A stretch of 64,000 bases of DNA from Doryteuthis pealeii (lineage: Eukaryota; Mollusca; Cephalopoda; Myopsida; Loliginidae). Below are positions 45,736 through 56,337 of the stretch, in pieces (positions within the stretch are counted from its first letter, which is position 1; the number at the start of each line of letters is the position of its first letter). The notes under the pieces were generated by a model, which had not been told where the DNA came from, ran no database searches, and was given only the letters and a program-made list of their open reading frames with translations. The stretch lies in the NCBI GenBank assembly GCA_023376005.1, contig CM042150.1, forward strand, positions 75,595,569 to 75,659,568, in the 5' to 3' direction. Position numbers and translations under genes: made by a program.

Positions 45736-45889
45736 AGTAGAGAATTCATTACAGATTTATAATTTAGCTTGTATAAATACCCATAATCATCAATCAGGTT
45801 AATGTGGGGTGTTGTTATGGCTACATTGGTAGCAGTAAAGTTGTATTTACTACTATGTGAACAATAAATCAAGTTAGTTCAATCCAGCG

Positions 45890-46720
45890 AATGAATCCTC
45901 TTCCTTTTAAGCCATTTCTTAGTTTTGCTGGTATACTTAGGGTCATTGTCTTGTTACAGAACTCATTTTTGGCCAAACTTTAACTCCCTGGCTGATATTT
46001 GAAGATTCTAGTCCATAGGCAGAAAAGTAGCCCCAGATATAAACACTACCATGCTTCACTGTTGGAATTAGGTTCTTTGATTAGTAGGCAATGTTTGCTT
46101 TTCTCCAAACAGGGCAGTTTTGATTGTAACCCAACAATTCTATCTTTCATTCATCTATTCAGAGAATGGACTTCCAGAAAAGCCTCTAGTTTTTTTTTCT
46201 ATGAACAAAGTTTAAATGGGCAGCTTTGTTGAGAGCAGAGGTTTCTTTTCTTTAAATTAATGCCATTCAATTTTCGTCTGTGGTCCTTGGTTAACCACAT
46301 GTGTTTTCTGACTAAATATTTTGCTTTCTGTGCTTATGTTGTTTTCCTTTGATCTGCTAAATGGGAATTGGCACAACTTGGTTGGTGCATCTTTGAAGGT
46401 TATGTGTCTGTTGGATTTTACTGCATTTATTATTTTTCAAGTGTTTCTTGGTGATAATTTTGATGGGTGTCCACGGAAGAATTGTGGTCGTGTTGAATGC
46501 CTTCCATTTGTAGATTTGTCTGTGGATGGATAGACCTGCAATCTTTTTCAGATGTTCTTATAGTTCTCCACAGACTGGTGAAAAGTCTGTACCTTCTTCC
46601 TGATCTCTTTCAATATCTCCTTTTCTCTTGGTATTGTTGACCTGTGAAGCATTACAGTAGCTTTGCTGGTTTCTCCTATCTTTTAATCTATGTTATCCAA
46701 CCTTAGGATGTATCATTTAA
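45890..46720 (-). pseudogene. Tc1/mariner-type transposase remnant
   Basis: On the minus strand, 45957-45912 encodes QDNDPKYTSKTKKW directly after a TAA. This is the well-known Tc1 motif around the second catalytic aspartate (QDNDPKHT), with the usual preceding Gln turned into a stop. Further right, minus-strand sequence keeps Tc1-like wording in several frames (the block rich in GTCCACGGAAGAATTG, and the stretch at 46240-46310). Multiple frameshifts and stops; no terminal inverted repeats were identified. Confidence 0.65.
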
Positions 46721-47635
46721 TTGATCAACTTAAAATTAATTATTAAGCACCCAAATGATGCTAGTCTTAGAGGATTTATATAGTAACTATCATTCATTGA
46801 CTTCTGTTTAGAAAGTATGGTAGCTAATTTTTACTTGATGTAAAAGTTTTTTTGTTTTTTTTAGAATTGATTTTGATTAGCAAATGATTTACTATGAAGA
46901 ACTAATAAGTGGTTTTATAATATTGGAGATAAAGTGTGGTTACTTTCCCAATAGTGTCCATCTTGGACTTTGAAAAAAAGGAGAAAGGATAAGATAAAAC
47001 CACTTATTAATTGCTTGTCACTGAATATCATATTCAGGGGGAGGAGAGTATTATGTGTACTATACAATCATGCAACATTAAAAATTATGGGAAGCAGCAT
47101 GGTAGATGTAAAGCAAGGCAGATGAACCCAAAAGTAGGTCAATGGTGCATTTCACATGATGCTGGGTGGATGAAACTCATAGATCAATGGCCAGGATCAA
47201 ACAGTTGTCAAAAAATAATGCTACTCAACTCTGTGGCATCTATTGATGAGATAGCAAAACCAGCTGCCAAAAGTGTATCATCATCTTAAATATATATATA
47301 TATTCTTGTACACATAGGATGTCTATATTTTTGGGGGGCTGCAGATGCAGTTAGCTCGGGTAGTTGGCTTATCATCCTTAGAATTCAAATGTTAAATGTT
47401 GCAAGGTTAAGAGGTTTTTTGAAGTAGGTTTGTATTGTTTTTAGTTTCTGTGACTGTATTTTCAGATATTGTGGCCAGAGCAGTGACCTTAGTAGTGTGT
47501 GTGTATACTGTTTGTTTGTGCTGAGAATTATGTGTTTTGCAGGTGTGATGTTATTGGGGCTCTAAAGCTTATTTTTTGAACACTGAGCCAGAGCTCAAAC
47601 TTCAGCAAAATGCACACATTTTGTTATGTCAGATC
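46721..47635. other. non-coding stretch with one unexplained frame
   Basis: A 92-codon frame at 47011-47289 (+) includes several Cys and a QWCISHDAGWMKLIDQWPG segment with protein-like composition. I do not recognise it. No start context or splice sites could be tied to it; it may be a fragment of a transposon ORF. Confidence 0.3.
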
Positions 47636-47639
47636 CCAT

Positions 47640-48275
47640 TAAAGAAAAAGGCCTCACACTAAAAAAAGCAAGAAGCAGGCAATATCCTGCATAGACTATT
47701 ACGGATGCAGCCTATGCTGATGATCCGGCACTCCTCGTAAATACACCTGCACAAGCCGAATCCTTGCTACACAGCCTAGAAAAGGCAGCACAAAACATCA
47801 TATATGTAAACTCTGATAAAATTGAGTTCATATCTTTTAAAAACAAAAGAGACATCTCAGTCTCAATGGCAAACTCCTAAACTCGGTAGAACAATTTAAG
47901 TACCCAGGCAGTAATATCTCATCCACAGAAAATGATGTTAATGCACGCATAGGAAAGGCAGGGTATGCTACAAATTATCAGTCATATTGAAATCCAAACT
48001 CACAGACAAGTTAAAGAGACAATTCTTCCAAGCTGTTGTCGTGTCAGTGCTGCTGTATGGCTGCACAACTTGGACCCTAACGAATCGCCTAGAGAATAAA
48101 CTAAATTGGAGCTGCACAAGAATGCTACGTGCAACCCTAAACAACACGAGGAAACAACACCAGCTCTGTGTGGATACTGGATGCTGCATAGAGGACCTCC
48201 CAAGAACAATGAGTGATAGGGACGGCAGGAGAGAGTTTGTTATGGATCTCCAAGCTAATAACGCGACATGATGAT
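47640..48275 (+). pseudogene. LINE ORF2 fragment (reverse transcriptase to C-terminus)
   Basis: In shifting frames: YADDPALLVNTPAQAESLL (YADD catalytic motif, about 47713), INSDKIEFISF-like stretch, EQFKYPGSNISSTENDVNAR, then from 47987 a long frame with KLTDKLKRQFFQAVVVSVL, LLYGCTTWTL, RMLRATLN and a C-terminal DTGCCIEDLPRTM segment. This is the best copy of the LINE lineage whose minus-strand 3' pieces litter the window. Frameshifts near 47870 and 47960 and a deletion after RATLN make it non-functional. Confidence 0.7.
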
Positions 48276-48289
48276 GATGATTATATATA

Positions 48290-49495
48290 TAACTGTAGCT
48301 TTTTTATATATTTTTGTTAATGCATAGATTTTCTTATCATGTAATACATATTTTTTGGTATTAATATATCATGCTTCCACCTGAACATTTCCGTCATTTT
48401 CACCTTCCTGTAAGATTTTTTTCTTTTTTTTTGGGGGGGGGTAAGAATTTCCTTTGTAAATCTAAATCTTCATCCACCTTTTTCCTAGCTCAAAACATTT
48501 TGTGATCTTATTTTCTTTTTGAATTTGTATAGAATTGATCAATTAAGCTCAGTTCAAAATTGAATTTGATCTCAAAACAATAAGCGAAATCCTAGATTCA
48601 CCAGTTTCAAGTCTCTTAAGAAATTATATAATTTGTTTTTTATGGCTGAACTTGTCTTCATCTTATTACCTGTTAGCACGCATGTTCCATTTTGGAAGAG
48701 ACATTTCTGAAGATACCACTGAATGTCTTTTTGATTTAGAAATCAATGATTTTGTTTATTTTTCAGACTACATTTTCAAATAGCTGCATATCCTGCTTTG
48801 CGGAAATAAGTGCTTTTCTTTTCTTTTCTGTCATTCGTAATATTCACTCCTGTAAATTTAACTTTTTATATTTCTTATTTTCTTGGATAATTTTATAAAA
48901 TTATTAAATGTCTTGATTTAAAAAAAAATTGTATATTTTATATTATTACTTTAATGTTGTTTCTTGAGTAATTTCTAATGGTCTTAAAACTTAGCTTTAT
49001 ATTTCAGCTGTAATTTTTTTCTACAAAATTTTTAAATAAAGTTCTTGGTTTTCAAAAATAAAGATCAAAATATAGATTAAACTTTTGAAAAACTTTTGTG
49101 GAAAAAGAAATATGCAACATTTTTTTTTTCTGCAAACAATTTTAATTAGAATGATATCTGCTTTTAGATAGCTTTTTCAAACTCATGGGGAAAAATTTGA
49201 AACAACAATGTGAATACTTGGTGCAGGTTTCTTTCTCTTTTAGTTATCTTCCATTTTTAGTAAATTAGGATGTTTCTTTGTTTTTGGCAGACTATAAAAA
49301 GTTTTTAAAAATATGAATCAAATATCTTGGCAGAACTACCAAGGTAAATAATTATATATTACATAAATAGTTTCTATTATAAAAAATGGAATTACTTATT
49401 ATGTACCAATATAGTCTATGGGACTCCAAATAGTGGAATCAGCATTGGTGGTGAGTTTAGAATGCAGAAACTTTCATTGACTGACATCCTTTCTA
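48290..49495. other. AT-rich non-coding stretch, nothing recognised
   Basis: T-rich runs, including a T/G tract at 48418-48445. No exon recognised. Confidence 0.4.
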
Positions 49496-49499
49496 ATTA

Positions 49500-49710
49500 C
49501 TCAAATAAACAGGAGAGAGAGAGAGAGAAAGAGAGTAATAAAGCAAGGGAAGAAGTAGTGAAGAAAATAAGTTGGAAGGAAAGAAATTGGCAAAAGGGGA
49601 AAGTAAATGAAAAGAATGAAGAGAATAGTGAAGACTGAAGTATAAAAATATAAATTGGTAGAGGAAAAATAAATTGATAGAGCAAAATAGAGAAATAAAC
49701 AAAGGAGAAG
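49500..49710. repeat. purine-rich (GAGA/GGAAA) low-complexity tract
   Basis: About 200 bp almost without pyrimidines on the + strand; it creates Ser/Phe-rich minus frames that should be ignored. Confidence 0.65.
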
Positions 49711-49817
49711 AGATTAAGTTGTGTAGTCTACTTATCTAGTTATTGCCAATAAAGAAAATCAATTTTTCAATTTCTAAAACGACTTTTATCAATGTAATTT
49801 CTCAGTAGCTTGAGTAG

Positions 49818-49818
<1 letters not shown>

Positions 49819-49857
<39 letters not shown>
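49819..49857. repeat. (TA)n microsatellite
   Basis: About 19 TA units. Confidence 0.8.
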
Positions 49858-49858
<1 letters not shown>

Positions 49859-49899
49859 TAGTTGTACACATGAAAATTCCATGGAATGCATGTATAAAG

Positions 49900-50122
49900 A
49901 AGTAGGTGGAGTTGTCAGTATCAGACCAACAGCAAGGGAGTCTATCCCTAGTCACCAACAGTAGACTAGGGAGTTTTTTTTGTCTGAGGTAGAGTGCCAC
50001 GCCTACCATCAGCTTCACACTTTACAGATCTAAGCTGTGCTGAGTTGGCAGGGTTGGTGTTGAACCTGGAGTCTTGTGGTCATAAGGCTGGTGCTCTACC
50101 GACTGAGTTAAACCAGCCCATT
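49900..50122 (-). mobile_element. SINE-B
   Basis: AGCAAGGGAGTCTATCCCTA, GAGTGCCACGCCTACCATCA, GAGTTGGCAGGGTTGG and GTGCTCTACCGACTGAGTTA match 45343-45582 in reverse. The B box is changed (TGAACCTGGAGTC region). Confidence 0.7.
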
Positions 50123-52258
50123 AAAAACTAAATATTCTGATATAAAATGTACATTTTTATTTCTGTTCTAAAAATTGGTAAATTAATAACAACATATACC
50201 AAACAAAAAATTGAATATAATGTTACAAAGAAAAAAGCAAAAAAAGCAAAATGAATAAATCCTGAATGAAAAAATTGAAGATTTTTTTTTGTGAAGTAGA
50301 TGTTTGTTGATAAACATACTTATCTTAACTTTTGGTGGGTAGTTTAAGTTACATTAAGTAGTTCAATTCATAACATTGCTTTTTCATAGAAGGTTCAAGG
50401 TTGATAATGATATTACTGGAGCTGAGAATGAAAGCTAGAGAAAACATAATTGTTGATTTAAAAAAAAAGTTATTATCATGAGTTATTAAAAAAGATAAGA
50501 CTGAAAATGTATAATAAAATATAATTATTCCTTTTCAATATTAATTTTTCCAATAAACTGATACTCTTTGTTTTTTTGTATTTTTTGATAATTGAATTTT
50601 AAAGCAAAATATGAAAATTAAAGAATATTAGTACTTTGGTCATTTAACTATTAGTTATTTAGTAGGCAATTTAGAAACTTGTTTAAAATGGGAAGCAAAC
50701 AAAATTTTCTAATCTGAAATAAATGATGAAATATAGGCCAAACCTTATTTTTCATATTCTTAAAGGGAGACAATTTTCTATTAAACAAAGTAAAATATTC
50801 AACTCTAATTTTTATAATTTTATATCTTTTCATTTGTTGGTTGGTTTTACAGCATATCAACCCAAGTTGGGGTATTTAATGCCGATGTCAGTTTTTTGCT
50901 TGATGCAAAAAATTATATGCTTTCAAATAATGATAATTATAGACAATTAATGTTTCTTGTAAGACACCTAAAACATAATGTCCTTGGTATGACATTAAAC
51001 TTCATCTGATATATACCTGCATGCAAACTTGGGTTTATCTCTAGCAGTTCATTACTAGTTGAGAAAACATCTCACATGAGAGTCTCTTGGGTTTGTCCAT
51101 TTAAATCTTCAGCAATTTATCATTGTCAGACCTTATTGGATAACTCTTCAGTTGTTCCATTTGAATAATCTATCTTATCACTGGCATTATCATTAGAATT
51201 CTGATCTACTGAAACTTCTGTCTCATGATCTATTTCTCCAAATTATCTGATGTTATATTGAAGTCTACCTGGACATTAGTGGGACATACATCTTTCCGTG
51301 CATGGTGTGCATGACATTGGTATAATCATAATTATGTTCCCGCAAATTTAACAAAAATGTGTTTGTCTTCTTTCACTCGAACAACATCAAGTCCTTTCCA
51401 TCATTTTTTAGTATTTCCTCTTATAAAATATGTGATCTTCTGTCTCAATTTCTTGTCTGTTTTCTTCATGTCTATCTCATTTTTTCTTGCTTTTAGTTTC
51501 ATGTATTTTCTGAGTATTTCTTTCTGAAAGCATTTTGAATAATTCTCAATTATAATTCTCTAATGACTGGGTAGGAAAGGTTATTCACTGAGAAGTGTGC
51601 AAGAGATCAAAACTAGACCATAATAAATGGTATACACACAAACCAGAATCCATCCTGGAAAATGAGAAATAAAATTCTCTAGAATCTTGATATATAAATG
51701 GATCACTTAATTCTGTCCAGAAGACCAGACCAAGTATTAATTAGCAATAAAAAAAAGAACTTGTCAGCCAGTGCATTTTTCAATTCCAACTGACCACAGA
51801 GTGAAAATAAATGAAACTGAAAAGATAGACAAATACTTGGACCTTGCTAGAGAATTTAAAAAATGGTGTAACATGGGGGTAAATGTGATTCTTTGAACGA
51901 TCCTCAAAGGCTTGGAGCAATTGAAAATCAGAGGAATAATCAAGACTATCCAGAACAGCATTGTTAAGAATGGCTAGAATACTTGAACTTGCTGTTTCCA
52001 GGACTCAGATTTTAGTGAAAAACCACCAGTGTTAGCTGGTGTGAAAAACTCACAAGGAGTGATATAATTATATAACATGTTTATAACTGTAGCTTTTGTG
52101 GCTGTTAAATGTATCACAAATTTAACAATACTGACAACAATGATAAAAAGTTTTGAAAGTTCTGTTCTCAATTCTGATGCATAGCGACTAAAATTAAGAT
52201 GAAAGAAAATACAAGTTAAAAATAAATAATAAATAAGCTTATTTTCTCTATTTGTCAG
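50123..52258. other. intron or flank of the ADAM17-like gene, no exon recognised
   Basis: AT-rich. A repeat G end lies at 50840-50885 (CAGCATATCAACCCAAGTTG). A minus frame at 51974-52330 overlaps the antisense of the first recognised exon and is a shadow. The branch/polypyrimidine region TTATTTTCTCTATTTGTCAG ends at 52258. Confidence 0.45.
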
Positions 52259-52394
52259 GTGGCTGTAATATTCATCATAAAGTTCATCGTTTTGAGATAA
52301 TTGAAGATGTTCATGTCCATTCAATTGCAACCAGAAACACTCGTCATATTGAATCTGATCTTTCTAAAGTTGTAACATTCAGGACATTTCACAG
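52259..52394 (+). CDS. ADAM17/TACE-like metalloprotease, prodomain exon 1 of 2 seen
   Basis: A 136-nt exon between a pyrimidine-rich acceptor (CTATTTGTCAG) and the donor CAG|GTAAGT. Only one frame is open: 44 full codons from GCNIHHKVHRFEIIED to VVTFRTFH, entering in phase 1 and leaving in phase 2, so AG joins the first A of the next exon to make Arg. FEIIE..VHSIATRN and TFRTFHRDFKLLL align with the start of the ADAM17 prodomain (known pattern YxIL..HSVRKR and TFSALKRHFKL). ADAM17 is a membrane sheddase that is kept inactive by its prodomain in the secretory pathway. The exon encoding the signal peptide must lie upstream but was not found. ADAM10 is a weaker alternative. Confidence 0.75.
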
Positions 52395-53301
52395 GTAAGT
52401 AGTTTTACACATTGAAAAAAATTCTAATTAGAGAATAAAACACAAAATAGTCTTAATTATACATACAAAAAATAGTTGATTTAAAAAAAATCTATGACCT
52501 GTATCATCAGCATCAGGTCATGCTAACAGCACAAATCTTCCTTACCACCCACCTCTATCAGTCATTGCTCCTGGTAGGTCCTCTGCACAGCATCCAGTAT
52601 CCTTGCAGAGCTGATCAATAGAGGTTTTTGATGGCTGATCCACACTGGTGAATCCTTGTGTAGTTGTCCATAGGCGAATATCACTTATGAGCTCATCCTT
52701 GCTTCTCCAGCATTATCCAGCATGTTTTGCTCATCTTATCCAGATGTTTTGTTGACTAGGAGACAAGTGGCTGTGCAGCTACTTCTTAGTAGGGTGCTGC
52801 TTCCAGAATTAGTTTAAGACAGCTTCTAGCTTTTTCTCCAATCACTTCGAATCCAGATGGCACAGTCATACAGTAGTACTGACACAGCCACAGCTTGGAA
52901 GAATTTTTGTTTTATCATATCAGAGAAATTAGCTGAATCCATGTAATTTCCAGGGTTGAATTCATAGGCACAAACGTCCATAGGCATACAACACTGATGG
53001 ATCGCACAGCCTTTTAAACATTAAATAATTCATCCTTATTCAGATTGATTAGATAATCTTAATAATTTTTTTACTAGTTTTTCTTACATCAAATTTTTGT
53101 TGCTAAAGATAAGGGAGGAAGTAAATTCAAATCTTGTTGGAAGCTTATTCATTATATCTTATCTGTACTTCCTACTTGAGGTCAGAGGAAAAACAGAATG
53201 TATTGATAAAAAGCAACAAAAATAGAATGAAAACAAAATTAATAAAAATTGGTAATATTGAATAATTTAATCAAACCTAATTATTCTCTCTTATATTCCA
53301 G
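52395..53301 (+). other. intron between the two ADAM17-like exons, 907 bp
   Basis: Bounded by GTAAGT and TTATATTCCAG. It contains an antisense LINE fragment at 52500-52965, making up about half of the intron. Confidence 0.7.
52500..52965 (-). mobile_element. LINE ORF2 3' fragment, longest minus-strand copy
   Basis: CATCAGGTCATGCTAACAGC to CATGTAATTTCCAGGGTTGA. On the minus strand it corresponds to the LLYGC-T to C-terminal region of the 47.6-48.3 kb copy, including the segment complementary to CATACAGTAGTACTGACAC. Frameshifted. It lies antisense inside the intron of the ADAM17-like gene. Confidence 0.6.
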
Positions 53302-53435
53302 AGATTTCAAACTTTTACTTAAACCGAAAACCAGTCTCTTTTCAAAAGAATTCCAGACAACTGTAACCACTGATAAAAATGAGAAAATTCCTGTCAATGT
53401 ATCTTCTATGAACTTTTATTCTGGAACTGTTGATG
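53302..53435 (+). CDS. ADAM17/TACE-like metalloprotease, prodomain exon 2 of 2 seen
   Basis: A 134-nt exon from acceptor TCTCTTATATTCCAG to donor GATG|GTAAGT, leaving in phase 1. It encodes RDFKLLLKPKTSLFSKEF, then a variable Thr/Lys segment and MNFYSGTVDG. It fits the ADAM17 prodomain pattern RxFKLxL..T..FSxxF..DFFTGHVVGE with about one residue of length difference. The required next exon would begin with two bases completing Gly and probably a Glu (G-E), and would lead to the rest of the prodomain and the zinc protease domain. No such exon was recognised between 53436 and 64000, so the next intron is probably more than 10 kb, or an exon is too diverged to see. Confidence 0.8.
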
Positions 53436-53598
53436 GTAAGTTAACTGATTCTTGTTTGTAAATTCTGTTTGTGAGTTGTTGATTTGTTAACTCTGTTTAT
53501 CTATTTATGTGTGTGTCCGGCTTCTACTCAAAAACTACAATAATTAGAGCCCAAGTCTCTATTTATTCTTATTCAGCTTCATCCAAGGAAATTTTACG

Positions 53599-53639
<41 letters not shown>

Positions 53640-53842
53640 CTATATATAGGCAAAGACAGTACTTGGTAATTGACAGTTTCTTGACTGATTTTCAAATTGA
53701 ATTGAAAAAATGCATAGGTGAGAAACTGTCAGTTAACAATTGTCATTGACTTAATACCTTCACTATTCCTAGATATACATGCTCTATCAATGACATTGAG
53801 CACTCTTTACTTATGAATATAGCAAACTATATCATAAATATT

Positions 53843-53882
<40 letters not shown>

Positions 53883-54111
53883 TCCATAGATGGGTTACCA
53901 GGTAAGTTGGTATTAGGATGATTCTAAGCTGGCCCTTTCTTCCAACGGTGGAATGTTAAGAGTTCAGTTATAAAAAGCCTCTTGAATTATATGTGTACCA
54001 TTTTCAATAAAGTTAGCAGTCTGATGAAATTCATAGGTACATTAATATACCTGTGGACAGAAATAGATATATATCTGCAAAATGGATGATTTTTAAGCCT
54101 TTTTCTTTACC

Positions 54112-54114
<3 letters not shown>
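53436..54114. other. intron sequence with (CA)n, (TA)n and repeat M
   Basis: (CA)n at 53598-53635. Repeat M at about 53655-53840 (GACAGTTTCTTGACTG, ACATGCTCTATCAATGACAT, GAGCACTCTTTACTTATG), shared with 26.6-26.7 kb. (TA)n at 53845-53876. Confidence 0.5.
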
Positions 54115-54153
<39 letters not shown>

Positions 54154-54243
54154 GTTTTTTTAAAAGCAAATGTTATAAAATATTCCAACTGCAGTTTCTT
54201 GCCGTAGCAATTCTTCAGGGAATTATTGCTTGTTCCTCAATAA
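54115..54243 (-). repeat. HHR-bearing repeat unit, copy 1
   Basis: (TA)n at 54115-54151, followed by an 85-bp block (54153-54236) nearly identical to 54512-54597. Ends at CTCAATAA (54236-54243), the left half of the SINE-B target duplication. Confidence 0.7.
54182..54223 (-). ncRNA. hammerhead-ribozyme-like motif, copy 1
   Basis: On the minus strand: stem I ATTCC (54223-54219) with GGAAT (54186-54182); core CTGAAGA (54218-54212); one extra A; stem II TTGC-TACG-GCAA; core GAA; stem III as the palindrome ACTGCAGT; then T as the cleavage-site H17. It agrees with the type I order (stem I, CUGANGA, stem II, GAA, stem III, H17, stem I). Stem II is capped by UACG, a very stable tetraloop. The extra A after CUGANGA and the tiny stem III are departures; activity may need a dimer. 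Confidence 0.45.
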
Positions 54244-54499
54244 GTAAAAAGTAAAGTCGTCAGGGCGGCCTAATGTCGGTATCAGCCATGCAGCGAGGGA
54301 AGCTATCCCCCTTTCACTAGCGCTAGACCAAGGAGATTATTTTTAGTGTCTGAGATGGAGCGCCACACCTACCATCAGCTCCTTACTTTACTGCACAGAT
54401 ACCTGTGCTACTCATACGCTGAGTTGGCGAGGGCGGGTATCGAACTAGGAACCTTGTGGTTTCTAGCTGAACGCTCTACCGACTGAGCTAACTCAATAA
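54244..54499 (-). mobile_element. SINE-B inserted in the HHR-bearing repeat
   Basis: GCAGCGAGGGAAGCTATCCC, CACACCTACCATCAGCTCC, CTGAGTTGGCGAGGG and GCTCTACCGACTGAGCTAAC read as SINE-B in reverse, with the B box as GGTATCGAACTAGGA. CTCAATAA occurs on both sides (54236-54243 and 54492-54499) as the probable target duplication. A few bases of the head are missing. Confidence 0.75.
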
Positions 54500-54504
54500 A
54501 AAGA

Positions 54505-54598
54505 GCTAAATATACGTTTTTTTTAAAAGCAAATGTTATGAAATATTCCAACTGCAGTTTCTTGCCGTAGCAATTCTTCAGGGAATTATTGCTTATAT

Positions 54599-54640
<42 letters not shown>
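54505..54640 (-). repeat. HHR-bearing repeat unit, copy 2
   Basis: Block 54512-54597 repeats copy 1 with one A/G difference near 54540 and one T-run length change, and ends in (TA)n at 54603-54637. Confidence 0.7.
54545..54586 (-). ncRNA. hammerhead-ribozyme-like motif, copy 2
   Basis: Identical to copy 1 over all 42 nt: stem I 54586-54582 with 54549-54545, CTGAAGA at 54581-54575, stem II 54573-54562, GAA at 54561-54559, palindromic stem III 54558-54551, H17 at 54550. Confidence 0.45.
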
Positions 54641-55600
54641 CTCATTTAATAAATAAGTTAATTTTGTCTCAGAAGTTGGCAATACAAAGCATTGTTTACA
54701 GTCACAATTTTTTCAAGAAAATCAATAGTGAGACTGTCAGCATGACCTTCTTTACTGATCTAGAACAATGGTCAATAGGGATGGATGGTGAGAAAGTCAA
54801 AGCAATCCATGTTGTCAGCATGCCTTGATGGTGATTAGATCAGTTAATGAGCTAAAGGTTCATTTTGAATTTTTTCAAAAGACAGTCAGGAAAGACTTTC
54901 TTAGAATATGACTATATCCTGTTGACTGTAGTATTAATTATACAATCTTTTTTTTGTGTGCTATATGTTCAAGGGAGCAATCAATCACTGCATGAAATCC
55001 TTAAACTAGACATTCTGATTGATTAATCCCTGTTTATTTTGTAGTAACTGCCAATATTTCAAGAAATAAGATTAAAAAAAGCAAGAAAAAAGAGATAGGG
55101 ATCTTTGCATATGAAGAGGCATGGACCCTATTATTTGACAAAGAATGTAACACTTGATACATTCAAGTGTTGATAAAATCTCTGATACCTGCAAAGTATA
55201 AATAGAAAATATCTTGGAACAACCTTGATTTTATCAAGTTAGATGTATTTACCTACCTCCAAGGTAGGGTTGATGCAGATACATCTCCAGGGAGCAAGCC
55301 TCTTGAGTGGCAGGTGCAAAATTGTCCTACTTTCCTTGGCATTCCCCTTTTTTTTTTGGAGGGGGGTGACTTAAACATCAGGCAATAAAGCAAACTCTTA
55401 CCCCTTTCAGACAATAGGACAGGTGCTGTCTGGCATGACAACACACTGAAAATAGATTCATTTATTTAAAAAAAAAAACACGTTTTGGAGTCTAGTCAAT
55501 GTTTAAACTATCATTTTCAAATGGAGTTCTGAGGAGTAGGTATAGTTTTAATTAAAAGTTTTCATTTACTAACCTTTTGACTAAGGCATTAAGACACAAA
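54641..55600. other. intron or flank, nothing recognised
   Basis: No exon with both splice signals and an acceptable phase was found. A minus frame at 55253-55444 is not recognised. Confidence 0.4.
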
Positions 55601-55602
55601 AT

Positions 55603-55923
55603 TATATATTAATATGCTATGAAGGCATCTGGTTTAATGGTTAGAGTCTTACGAAATGAACTTGTCAACCCAAGTTCAATTCCTGGACAAAGCTGTTTGC
55701 ATTTCACGTGGTGCTAATACCCTTGAGAAAGGTATTAATCCAATTCTCCCTCTAGCTATGGGTAAATATCAGGGAAGACTGGGCTCTTTAACAATGGCTA
55801 GGTAACCAGTCTAGGAGAAGGAAAACTCTGAATTCAAACCTGTTAAATTCTGCTTAAGAAATTGACCTTGTGTCACATTCTGCTCATGCGGGGGGGTTGG
55901 TAAATATATATATTAATATGCTA
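55603..55923 (+). mobile_element. SINE-A, full length, with 17-bp target-site duplication
   Basis: TATATATTAATATGCTA occurs at 55603-55619 and 55907-55923. Between them (55620-55906, 287 bp) is a complete SINE-A: head GGCATCTGGTTTAATGGTTA (A-box-like), AGTTCAATTCCTGGAC (B-box region), GCTGTTTGCATTTCACG, CTTGAGAAAGGTATTAAT, AACCAGTCTAGGAGAAGG, AATTGACCTTGTGTCACATT and a GGGGGGTTGGTAAA tail. This is the reference copy used here. Confidence 0.85.
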
Positions 55924-55979
55924 GTACCTACCTAAGCTTCACAGTTGGGATGTTGGTAGGGGAGGAATTTAGGGATGTG

Positions 55980-56088
55980 GGTGTTAAAGTTGGACACATG
56001 AAGGTACATAGGTCAGGGAAGTGAGAGTTGAGTGGAAGTGATAACACTAATCTGTTTCAATGGAATGGAAAGATGGATAGAAGTAGAG

Positions 56089-56125
<37 letters not shown>

Positions 56126-56240
56126 AATCAAGATTATGCTTTTTATATATTGAACTTTTTGCAATAGCTCTTAAAGTATACATATCAAACATTGTAATAG
56201 TTAAAATATTATACTGTAGTATATTCACAGGTCCTGCTAG
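55980..56240 (+). repeat. dispersed repeat K, copy 2, with (TG)n
   Basis: Matches 4570-4770 (TTTTTGCAATAGCTCTTAAA, CATATCAAACATTGTAATAG, CACAGGTCCTG). A (TG)n tract at 56090-56123 replaces the A-run of copy 1. Confidence 0.55.
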
Positions 56241-56337
56241 TTTAGGTAAACCCAACATTGGCAACAACAAACTTATGGTCAAGTTCTGCTGGAAGTACTT
56301 CAGAGTTAAGCAGCAAAGACTCTGTTCAGGGCTGAAA

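Noticed and set aside
51974..52330. 118-codon minus-strand ORF
   Set aside because: It is the antisense shadow of the ADAM17-like exon and its upstream intron.
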